Part shown: in pieces, positions 12,384 to 21,764 of the stretch
How positions within the stretch are numbered: position 1 is the first letter of the stretch
Layout: every line of letters begins with the position of its first letter
Origin: Sesamum alatum
Lineage: Eukaryota > Streptophyta > Magnoliopsida > Lamiales > Pedaliaceae
Assembly: GCA_034509735.1 (NCBI GenBank)
Contig: JACGWO010000007.1
Coordinates: 24,394,046-24,458,045, forward strand
DNA: 64,000 nt
Direction of reading: 5' to 3'
Made by a program: the position numbers and the translations under genes
The notes under the pieces: generated by a model
Seen by the model: the letters and a program-made list of their open reading frames with translations, nothing else
What the model was told of the DNA's origin: nothing
Databases searched by the model: none

Positions 12384-13352
12384 GTAAGTTTGGTAGCCAA
12401 ATATTTTTTTCTTCTTTAATTTTCTGTCATGCACACAAGGTGTTTGTCGTAATGCCTCAATGGCTTGACGCTGAAATTTCTTTGGATGTGGCTGCAGATT
12501 TCGTGCTATCCTGATATCAGTTCGATTTGCGGAGCTTTTTTCTTTGTTTGAATCATGATTCAGCAACGACCTACCTCACAATTTGAAGCAATTATCGAGG
12601 TATTCACGCCGATTATTTGCACTTGCATTGTCGAAGTTTTTTTTTTCTGGACGCCTGCAAATTTTTTTGAGTTTACACGTACTGTAATCATGCATGTATG
12701 CCCTGTTTCGATTCTAAAACGCAAGAGAATGCAAACTTTCTTGAATTAACAGTGCTTATGTAATTTCCTTTTTTTTTTTTTTTGGGTATGCACGAAACAT
12801 TGGTAATATGCTTTCACAATTTACTGACTATGAACAGTTGGTAACATGCTTTCATGTCAATCCATTAGTAACAATGCAAACGCTTCAAGCCGGATTTTTT
12901 TTTTTGGAGTCGATACAAATCAATTCCAGCTTCATGCAGTTCATGCTTAGTTTACTGGCTATTAATATCTAAAGCAAATGTTTTGTATAATTTGGATGCT
13001 TTAGAATATTTTGGAGGCCCATTCATAAATAAGTTGGTAACATGCTCGCATGTTTTCTTTTATTTTCTTTTTTTTTTTTGTTTTTGCCGATGGAGGCCCA
13101 ACTTCAATGTCATCTTAACTCTTTGAATGCTTTTTGATGAAGTAGAGACTTGATCTGGTCATTGTGCCTTTTTGGTGAAATAAAGCCTTGACATGTCTTT
13201 AAATGTATTTTGCCTTTTGATGAAATAAAGATTTGATATGTCAAGAAGGTGATCGAATTAAAGACAACAAGTTAGTTGGACAAATCCGAATGTACAAAAA
13301 TTCAATTCAAATTTAAGTCTTGAATTTCTTTTGTTTTTCTTTTTCTCTTCAG
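12384..13352 (+). other. candidate 5'-UTR intron of the antisense PMD gene
   Basis: The donor ATG/GTAAGTTT (cut before 12384) matches the plant consensus. The acceptor after a long pyrimidine run (TTTTTCTCTTCAG/GC, ending 13352) matches too. The 969 bases between are T-rich with many poly-T runs and have no sustained ORF, as in plant introns. If spliced, an ATG at 12381 would open a five-codon upstream ORF before the main start at 13452. Confidence 0.55.
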
Positions 13353-13451
13353 GCAATTGAATTTTAGTCGTTGCTGTAGTTGCTCACGTATTGTGCCTTC
13401 TTTTGCCTAACTCAACTAAATCCCTTTTTTTTTGGTTTGACAAGTTGCAAC

Positions 13452-16269
13452 ATGGTTTATTTCAAAGACGAGTCTTTGTCCTCCGGTCAGCCAAACTTGA
13501 TCACTCTTGACGACGAAGGTCAATCCGTGGAGAAAGGGACAACTTTGACTACTCACACGCCCCTTATCGATCGATATGCGAAGCAATGGCCGAGGTTAAC
13601 AACCCCACTTCATACAGAGCAATGGTTTCGAGAGGTTTCATTGAGGAAGACTTCCAAGGTGTGGTCTTTGCAAGCGACCCATCACCGTTGTTCCCACGAA
13701 CCAAGCTTTCTACCGACGTTAGGCCGCCGCATCATTGAAGGGAAAGCCAAGTGGGGCGACAACGTTCACTTTGCCGGTGAGTTCCGCTTCATCAAAGGGT
13801 TTTGGGAGTGGACGGAAGATGTACTCAACCGGTGCAAAGATAAGCTAGTTGCGGCCCAAGTATATGATGCCGTATACGCCTCACTATTTACCTACGACCG
13901 TAATTCCGACGTCGTCAAGGTGTTTTGCAAAGCGTGGTGCCCATCTACCAACACTCTTCTGACGTCCTTTGGAGAATTGTCTATTTCGTTGTGGGATGCA
14001 CACCCTTTACAGACTTCCTATGGCGGGACTTCTTTATGACGAAGTTGTTCCAAGTGCCAAGGAGCTTAACGGGGTTGACGAGACAGGACGGAGACTTGTG
14101 CCTCGTTCTTGCAAGTTCCTACTCCACGCCTACCATTTGCTTCAAAAGAGTAATAAAGATGGTCATTCCTCTCAAATTCCTATTGACAAATGGGTCAAGT
14201 TTTGGCTTAGAAGGGCGACGAAATACTGCGAGCCTCTTCCACGTAAAGAGAAGAAGGCCGTTCATCCTAAGTCAACTCATAACCCCTCCGGGGCTGTTGG
14301 GGTACATGGCAAGTGGTCCATGGCGGATGAGGCATTGTTCTCGAGGCTTGGTATCAAAGGGAGTTCGAAGGAAGAGACATTCTTGGCGGCGTATTTGGCA
14401 TGTTGGCTTTGTACTTTTGTCCTTCCCACTCAAGAGGTTGGTTCAATACGCCCAAGTGTTTTCAAGGTGGCGAGTGCTATGGATTGACCTTGCGGTTCCT
14501 GTCTTGGCTAGTATCTATAGAGGTTTGAATAAGATCTCCAACTCCCCAAGGCCAACTCGCACACACTCTCCATTTCCGATTCACTTTGTTTATAGTTGGA
14601 TAGCTTATTATTTGAAGACTCATTATCAGCTTGTGCAAAGCGTTCGTGGACCCAAGATGACGCTCTTTTCAAGCGAAGGAGGCGCAAAGTACTACGATCC
14701 GCAAGAGGCGAGAAAGCGGCTACACAAAGGCGACTTTATCTCTTGGACTTGCAACATGATTGTGAGGGACAAGGATTTTTATTCACAAACGACGGGCATG
14801 CCACGGAATCTGAAGAAATCTATTTCATGGCCGTCCGTTCGAACTACCTTCCTCTGCGGCAAGGCGATCATTTCGTTGTTGAGCCCTATAGCCCTCATCG
14901 ATTTAGTCGTCAATTTGGTTTCTTCCAAGAAGTGCCGGGAATTCTTTCGCAAGACGTTCGCGAAGCTTCTTTAGAGGGTGGAATCCGTTACTGGCGCATG
15001 TGCATTCTGTCCAAGACCATGGAAAAAGTGTTGTTCCCTCTCATGCCCCCAAATATGAAGAAATTCTCCTCCGAGGCGTACAAAAGGTGGTGGCTCGGAG
15101 CTCACGGTGGCCACTTTGAAGAAAACGTGGCGAAGTTGCTTGCCTTAGGCCCAAGTCAAGCTTCTCTAAAAGGCAAGAAGTGTGATGAAGGAGTCGCCCA
15201 AGATCATCCTTGCGAGCCGGCTACTTCCCATCCCAAGCGGAATTCTCAAATGGTCGAACCCCTTGAAGTAGATATGAAGCAAACCGCTCCTCATTCCTTA
15301 GAAGTAAGTGGGAGTAGCAATCCTGATCGTCATTGGAAGAGGCCGAAGAGGGATTTGAAACCAATAAACATCAATGTTGATGATGAAGGCTCAAGTCATG
15401 GACCATCGACGCTGAACTTTGTCAAGGAGGTTATTTTTTTTTTCTTTTATTCCTCTTCTTCCTTTTTTTTTTTGGTGACAAGATTTTATTTTGTTTCTAA
15501 CTCTAGCCGATGCATCATCGTAGCTTGAAGCTGAGGTCTTAGCCGTTGAAGATGATGAAACTTCCCAAGACAGCCAAGGGTCGACTTTATTGGCAACAAC
15601 TCGTCCTCTTGGAATGGGGCTTAAGAGGAAACAACCCTCCTGCCCAGTCGCTGTGTCGGTATTTGAAGGCGAGAGGTTCTTTCTTAATCATCAAAAGGAG
15701 TTCCTTCAGAAGCTATGGAGTGATCTTCTCGTGAAGATATCGAACACCCCAATTGATTTCATCTCATCAATCGAAGACGACGTTTTACTTCGTTCTTGAG
15801 TCTATGAAGAGTTTTCAGAATTTCGATATCTCAAACGTGGAAGAATCAATGAATACATTGTTCGCCAAGGCTGCTACTTATGATGAGGCGAGGTTGTCGT
15901 CTTCTGAAAAGTTATCCAAAGATCTTTTCGACCGGAAGTTGAAGGAAGCCAACGATCGTCTTCAAGAGGCCCGCGCTAAATAAAGTGGAGGAGCTTCCCA
16001 GGTCCAATCTACTATGGACGAGTTTGAAACATGTTGAGAAGGAGCTTGCGGATTTGAAAGAGCGTAGGTAGAACTTATGTGCTACTCTGAAGGAAGACAT
16101 TTCAGCTTTTTCATAATGCCCAAGTTGAAGTTCGTGCAATTGTGGAGGAAATTGCAGCGCTTGAGAATACTACCCCCTCAACGATGAAGTAGTTGCAGGT
16201 TTGGAGGCTTGAAATACACACTTGGAAGCCCTCAAGGAAGGGTTGAAGGATTTGCGTCCCTTTGCTTGA
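13452..16269 (+). pseudogene. plant mobile domain (PMD, aminotransferase-like) gene, antisense in the Tat element, frameshifted
   Basis: PMD proteins occur as plant host genes and as cargo of transposons; their biochemical role is not settled. Conserved family text is visible in order: PLIDRYAK (about 13560), IKGFWEWTEDVLNRCKDKL, YDAVYASLFTYDR, FCKAWCPSTNTLL, GELSISLWD (about 13970), LLYDEVVPSAKEL, RSCKFLLHAYHLL, KEKKAVHPKSTHNPSG, AVPVLASIYRGLN, RGPKMTLFS, EARKRLHKGDFISWTC and EPYSPHRFSRQFGF (about 14890). The C-terminal third is charged and likely coiled coil (about 15880-16269, ending LRPFA then TGA). The frame changes near 13580, 13725, 13998, 14485, 14770 and 15785, and TAA at 15981-15983 interrupts it, so it is a decayed copy. 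It is opposite in strand to gag-pol, a situation known for extra ORFs of Tat elements. A start at 13452 is chosen because it opens the PMD-like frame. Confidence 0.8.
15430..15523 (+). other. candidate 94-bp coding intron in the PMD gene
   Basis: A GT donor after FVKE (exon ends 15429) and a TAG acceptor ending at 15523 remove a poly-T stretch and a downstream frame break. The join is phase 0 and continues as LEAEVLAVEDDETS, which reads as a sensible charged helix. Read without splicing, the frame gives a poly-Phe tail. An alternative acceptor at 15505-15506 leads to an early stop, so 15523 is preferred. Confidence 0.6.
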
Positions 16270-16665
16270 GATTAGCTTAGGACCTTTTATTTTATCGCAT
16301 TTGATTTCTTTTTTTTCTTTGTTCCATGTCATGAACTCCAATGTTTCCTTGAGATTACGTAATAGAAGCTTTTCCTTTTCTTTTTATCTTGCAATCTTTG
16401 AGCATGTTTGAGTACTTCTACTCTCGATGACTTCGTAAGAAGAATAAAGCTCATTTAAGTGTATGACTGAACTTAGAATATCTAAGTTGCCTACGTACCT
16501 CATCAAGAGGATCAAGTCAATTCGTAGTTTAGGGGTACAAAATATTTTGTTTGGAGAGGGGAGGGCCGTTCACAGTTTATACTCATGCGGGCCAGGAGTT
16601 TTTTTTTTCTTACTTGTTTTTTGATTTTTTTTTGTTTCTTCTTTTTTTTTTCTTTTCTTTTTTTT
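16270..16665. other. intergenic Tat region between the PMD gene end and the pol end
   Basis: No gene is seen. It holds long T-rich runs (16290-16390 and 16600-16670) and a block around 16486-16535 containing TTGCCTACGTACCTC and GAGGATCAAGTC. I recall similar text in 3' regions of other plant gypsy elements. Short poly-Phe and poly-Lys ORFs here come from the T tracts. Confidence 0.55.
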
Positions 16666-17038
16666 TCAGGCGTAATACCGCTTCGAGAACTTTTCATTTA
16701 TCGGGCCTCTCCTCAAGTCGTCTTCAGCAACCAGCTTATATGCCCCATTTGTGTAGACTTCTTTGACAACATACGGACCGTCCCATTTTGGCAAGAACTT
16801 GTTTCCCGTTCGATGCGTTGTGATTATAGGCCTTCTCACTGCGAGTACTAGATCACCGACTTGGAAAGAGCGAAGGCGGACCTTCTTATTGAATGCTTTG
16901 GATAGTCGGGCTTGATAGCACTCGAGCCTTTGTTGTGCTTCCAACCTCTTCTCATCGAGAGCTTCTAGCTCTTCAAGCCGTATTTGAGCGTTTTCTTCTT
17001 CAGTAAGCCCTTCTTGTATCGCCATCCTTAATGAACGG

Positions 17039-17164
17039 ATTTGTTGCTCAAGTGGGAGGACTGCCTCAACTCCATAAACCAGGGCATAAGGAGTTGCTCA
17101 AGTGGGAGGATTTGTTGCTCAAGTGGGAGGACTGCCTCAACTCCATAAACCAAGGCATAAGGAG
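17039..17164. repeat. 70-bp tandem duplication inside integrase
   Basis: TTGTTGCTCAAGTGGGAGGA and the following text ending in GGCATAAGGAG appear twice, 70 bases apart, with a few differences. As 70 is not a multiple of three, it breaks the integrase frame. Confidence 0.85.
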
Positions 17165-17545
17165 CTGCTTGCGTAGGCGTTCTGACAGTGGTTCTATATG
17201 CCCATAGAGCTTCTCCAGTCCTCTCGTGCCAATCCCGTTTTGACTTGGTCACTACTTTTTTTCAATAGGCTGCACAAAGTTTTGTTAAAAGCTTCAGCAA
17301 GGCCGTTGGCAGCGGCATAGTATATAGAAGAGTTTCTCTGTTTGAATGCAAACTTTTGACACAATTTGTCTATCAAGCTGTTACAAAAGGGTTTTCTATT
17401 ATCATTGATGATATACTTGGGCACTCCGTAGCGATATATGATGTGTGTACGGATGAAATCAACAACATTCTCTTTCTTCACTTCTTTGAGGTGGACTGCT
17501 TCAGCCCATTTAGAGAAATAGTCAGTTGCCGCCAAGATAAATAAG

Positions 17546-18330
17546 TGACCACTGGAGGACTTTGTCATGGGTCCTACGACATCCAAACCCCAAGCATCGA
17601 AGTGCCATGAAGCTACAGTAGGGTGTAATGGCTCGGGTGGTTGGTGGATAAATTGGCGTGAATTTGACAGGCTTGACATCTTCGTGCATAGTCCATGCAA
17701 TCTTTAACAATTGTGGGCCAGTAATAACCCATTCTTTTTATACGAAAGTGTAGCTTTGGTCCAGATTGGTGCGCACCACAACTCTAGAGTGAGCTTCTTC
17801 CATAATTTGCATTTGCTCATCATCGTTTAGGCAGCATAAGAAAATACCATCAAATGAACGTCTGTAGAACGTGTCTTTGAAGTAGATGAAGCGAGACGCC
17901 CGCCGCCGAATTTCAGCCCTTCGTCGTATGTCGTCAGGTAACTTCTTGTACTTCAAGTAATCGATGAGTGGTTGTCGCCAATCTTCCTCTTCAATTTCGA
18001 AAACCTCCATGACATGGTTTTCTTCTTCTTGGAATGTGTCATCCTCATCATCACTGAAGACCGGTGGTATGACCCAATTCTTACATATTGGTATGCGCAT
18101 CCCCTCATCGGTTATTGAGAGGGTTGAGGCGAGCTTGGCCAATGCATCAGCTTGTTTGTTATCCTTTCTCGACAGGTGCTCAAGTTCTACATCTTCTAGC
18201 CATCCTACAAGCCTTCTTGCGAAGTTATATTATGGAAGCAGCTCAGGCTTTTTGACTTCGTAGAGACCGAGGAGCTGATTAATCACTAACTGAGAGTCTC
18301 CGTTATACTTTCAGGTGTCGTTGCTTTATG
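17546..18330 (-). repeat. duplicated aRNH-integrase block, copy 1
   Basis: Nearly identical to 19803-20597 in the same orientation, from AAGTGACCACTGGAGGAC to the aRNH text. Differences are scattered substitutions and one-base indels. Together with the LTR copies between them, this makes a partial duplication of the element. Confidence 0.88.
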
Positions 18331-18379
18331 TCACGGCCTGAATTTAAGCACCTGGCGTGCCACCGGGCCTGCCAAAATT
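18331..18379 (-). other. primer-site-like junction next to the internal LTR
   Basis: On the minus strand TTTTGGCAGGCCCGGTGG follows the LTR edge, parallel to the primer site of the right LTR. It is joined to aRNH sequence at about 18330, as expected for a deletion derivative that lost gag to RT. Confidence 0.6.
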
Positions 18380-19274
18380 TGTGAACAAATTTTCGTGTTC
18401 CTGAATTTAACGAAACAAAAAATATTACAAATAAATTCTTGAATTGAATTGGGTATTTTGTGGGTGCGAAATCTCTACTTGAAAACCTCTGACTCTTCTC
18501 TTCAAGAACGTAATCTTTGACTTCGACAACTTCAGAGGTGAAACTCGACGTTTGATCTCCTTTGACGTTGACTTTGACTTTGAATAACGTTAATTCGGGG
18601 GTCGTTGACTTGTTCCCGGATCAAAGGCTATAAACTTGACGATATTTGACTTGGATTTGGGATGTTCTTGGTGGATTGAGACTTTGATCTTCCGCCAAGG
18701 TGGACTTCTGTCTTGATAACGTTTTTCGCCGGTTTTCAGACTTCTTGTTGAATCAAACGCTTGACTTTGGACGAATTCCGCGACGAACGCCTTGAATCTT
18801 GCCTAAAACGCCATGGATCTTCCTTGATTTGCTTGAGAGGATTTCGGGACTTCTTGAATGTTCTCTTCAATTGTATGTGTGTGTCTTGAATGAGTTCCCA
18901 TGACCCCTTTATATAGCTGTCAAAGAGGTAGAGTTGTGGTACACTTGAACACTTATTTTGTATTATCTCTTTATTTTAATTTAAAGAGATAAATACATTA
19001 AATATTTGGGAAAGACATGATTGGTCAATTTCAATATTATCTCTTTGATTTTTGTATTTTTTTGAAGAGATAACATGAGAAATATTTGTCTTGATTTGAT
19101 TGGGGAACACATCAATTTGACACGTGTCGACCGTTGATTTGATGATGAAATATATATCAAAATATCAATTAATTTAACTATTTATATTTAGAATTAATTT
19201 AGTAAATTCTAATATATAAATAAAAAAATAGAATATAATTGATAAATAATATATATTTTCCACTTTGTCTATAA
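18380..19274 (-). repeat. internal Tat LTR copy 1 (3' edge shortened)
   Basis: It starts TGTGAACAAATTTTCG like the right LTR and aligns with it up to AATATATATTTTCCA. It then lacks most of the segment before the terminal TTTGTCTA and joins the next LTR copy at about 19274. Confidence 0.85.
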
Positions 19275-19801
19275 ATCAAATTTTCGTGTTCCTGAATTTA
19301 ACGAAATACGAAAATATTACAAATAAATTCTTGAATCGAATTGAATATTTTGTGGGTGCGAAATCTCTATTTGAAAACCTCTGATTCTTCTCTTCAAGAA
19401 CGTGATCTTTGACTTCTGCAACTTCGGAGGTGAAACTCGACGTTCGATTTCCTTTGATGTTGACTTTGACTTTGAATAACGTTAATTCGGGGGTGTTGAC
19501 TTGTTCCCGGATCAAACGCTATAAACTTGATGATATTTGACTTGATTTGGGATGTTCCTGGTGGATTTGAGGCTTTGATCTTCCGTCAAGGTGGACTTCT
19601 GTTTTGATAATGTTAATTCACGGTCTTTAGACTTCTTGTCGAATCAAACGCTGACTTTGGACGATTTCTGCGACGAACGCCTTGAATCTTGCCTAGAACG
19701 CCGTGGATCTTCCTTGATTTTGCTTGAGAGATTTTCGGCTTCTTGAATGCTCTCTCCAATTGTATGTGTGTGTTTTGAATGAGTTCCCATGACCCCTTTA
19801 T
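19275..19801 (-). repeat. internal Tat LTR copy 2 (half)
   Basis: It repeats the first ~525 bases of the LTR (AATTTTCGTGTTCCTG to CCCATGACCCCTTTATA) and then jumps into integrase sequence at about 19801. The junction falls at a short shared TATAA-like stretch, suggesting end joining or recombination at microhomology. Confidence 0.85.
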
Positions 19802-19802
19802 A

Positions 19803-20690
19803 AGTGACCACTGGAGGACTTTTTCATGGGTCCTACGACATCCAAAACCCAAGCATCGAAGGGCCATGAAGCTACAGTAGGGTGTAATGGCTTGGGTAGT
19901 TGGTGGATAAAATTAGCGTGAATTTGACAGGCTTGACATCTTCGTGCATAGTCCATGCAATCTTTAACCATTGTGGGCCAGTAATAACCCATTCTTTTTA
20001 TACGGAAGTGTAGCTTTGGTCCAAATTGGTGCGCACCACAAACTCTAGAGTGAGCTTCTTCCATAGCTTACATTTGCTCATCATCGTTTAGGCAACGTAA
20101 GAAAATATCATCAAATGAACGTCTGTAGAGCGTGTCTTTGAAGTAGATGAAGCGAGACGCCCGCCGCCGAATTTCAGCCCTTTGTCGTATGTCGTCGGGT
20201 AACTTCTTGTACTTCAAGTAATCGACGAGTGGTTGTCGCCAATCTTCCTCTTCAATTTCGAAAACCTCCATGACATGGTTTTCTTCTTCTTGGAATGTGT
20301 CATCCTCCTCATCACTGAAGACCGATGGTATGACCCAATTCTTACATATCGGTATGCGCGTCCCGTCATCGATTATTGAGAGGGTTGAAGCGAGCTTGGC
20401 CAATGCATCAGCTTGTTGGTTATCCTTTCACGACAGAGTGCTCAAGTTCTACATCTCCTAGCCATCCTATAAGCCTTCTTGCGTAGTTATAGTATGGAAG
20501 CAACATAGGCTTTTTTAACTTTGTAGAGACCGAGGAGCTGATTAATCACTAACTGAGAGTCCATATACTTTCAGGTGTCGTTGCTTTATGTCCACTGCCA
20601 TTTCCAATCCGAGGAGTAAAGCTTGATATTCCGCCATATTATTTGAATAGTAATCCAAATGACCTGCGGAGCGTGATGTTGGACATCGTA
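19803..20690 (-). pseudogene. Tat aRNH and integrase N-terminus, proximal copy (broken)
   Basis: Minus strand. The upper part encodes a second RNase H with NNMAEYQALLLGLEMAVDIK (about 20580-20650), typical of Tat elements and cut upstream by the copia fragment at about 20690. The lower part encodes the acidic linker and integrase zinc-finger region (GYYWPTMVKDCMDYARRCQACQ, with Cys pair) and the first core Asp (LDVVGPM). It ends at 19803, where LTR sequence starts, so the rest of the core is absent from this copy. A one-base frame change lies near 20065. Confidence 0.8.
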
Positions 20691-20979
20691 GTAGGATTTA
20701 TGGAGAGGAGCCATAGAATCCACTAGGAAATTCAAACAAGGTTTGAAAGACCGCATAACTGGAATATTCGTTTTGACGAGCTCATACGGAGCATGACTCG
20801 GTCTTAAACGACGTAGGTGGTCAGTGGGAGTAGAAATGGCGTTTCAAGTGTTTAAGTGTGTAATATCTTGATTCATGGATGAATTCAAGGAATTAGGAAT
20901 CACTAAAACACAAACTGTAACTCACGAAAAATTCTCCATGACATTTTAGGGTTCCCACATACATATCATGAATTGAGCT

Positions 20980-21140
20980 TATCAAAGACTCAGTCATGGT
21001 GGACTGATGAGAAAAACTCATATATGTAGAGGGACAAGTTGTTCAAGACTCAGTCATAGTAAGACTGATGAGAAAACTTGGATACTATGCATAAAGCATC
21101 AAGCCATTCAAGACTTAGTCACGGTGGACTAATGAGAAGG
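20980..21140 (+). repeat. three degenerate copies of a ~28-bp motif in copia remnant
   Basis: AAGACTCAGTCATGGTGG followed by ACTGATGAGAA occurs near 20985, 21045 and 21111, about 60-66 bases apart, with small differences. It lies in the decayed interval between RT and RNase H text. Confidence 0.6.
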
Positions 21141-21764
21141 CTTGGATGTTGAGTATCCCCTACGTCTTAACCCTAGGCAAACATATGATATGTTTACTCG
21201 GTGCATAGGAACCGATGTTGAGAGTGCTTCTAGCATGGCTCAACATAAATCGATAATGCACTGAGGGGTTGAAGACAACAATCAAGAACGATCCTTAGTA
21301 CCTGAATAAGGACTAAAGATGTGTTCATGATGCACCGTCTGTTGAGAGTTGCTTTGGAAGGCTAAAACGATACTAGCTTCCAGAGCATAAAGTGAAAACT
21401 AGTTAGTCTCAAAGGTATGCACAGTCAGTCCTAATGACGAGTGCATCGGATAGTGGTCACTGATGAAGACCGCGTCCATAGGATGGACGTGGCGCCTAGC
21501 ACGACCAAGCCATGTTTGCCTATGTGGCAGGCAACTTGGCTATGGGAGTATTGGCACGAGATCTCATCACAAGATCCACGAAAATATTCTTAGACAACCA
21601 CCATCTCTAGGAGGCAATGGTGGATAGAGGTAACACGGTTAGACCGTATTGCTTCGCAAGGAAATATAAGCGGACTCACAATACCTTAGTCGGTATCGTA
21701 GATTACTCATACTCAGAGGATTCTGAACAAAGTGGGTAATTGACTTATTGGTCAAGTGGGAGAT

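Larger units (their letters stand above)
16666..18330 (-). pseudogene. Tat integrase with aRNH remnant, distal copy (broken)
   Basis: Read on the minus strand. From high to low coordinates: the tail of the second RNase H, an acidic linker (FQEEENHVMEVFEIEEEDW), the integrase zinc-finger region, and the DDE core with GLDVVGPM (Asp, about 17590), IINDNRKPF (second Asp, about 17400) and GLAEAFNKTL (Glu, about 17300). The C-terminal part contains FQVGDLVLAVRRP and WDGPYVVKE and stops at 16666. Frameshifts lie near 17738 and at the 70-bp duplication (17039-17164). At 18330 it joins directly to a primer-site-like sequence and an LTR, so gag, protease and RT are missing from this copy. Confidence 0.82.

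Noticed and set aside
13380..16269. Ordinary host gene for the PMD protein
   Set aside because: It lies between the pol end and 3' LTR of a Tat element bounded by target duplications, and is multiply frameshifted, so it is element cargo and not a free host gene.
16551..16851. Phe-rich plus-strand ORFs (also 34828-35028 and 15428-15528)
   Set aside because: They are products of poly-T tracts in leader, intron or 3' sequence and have no protein character.
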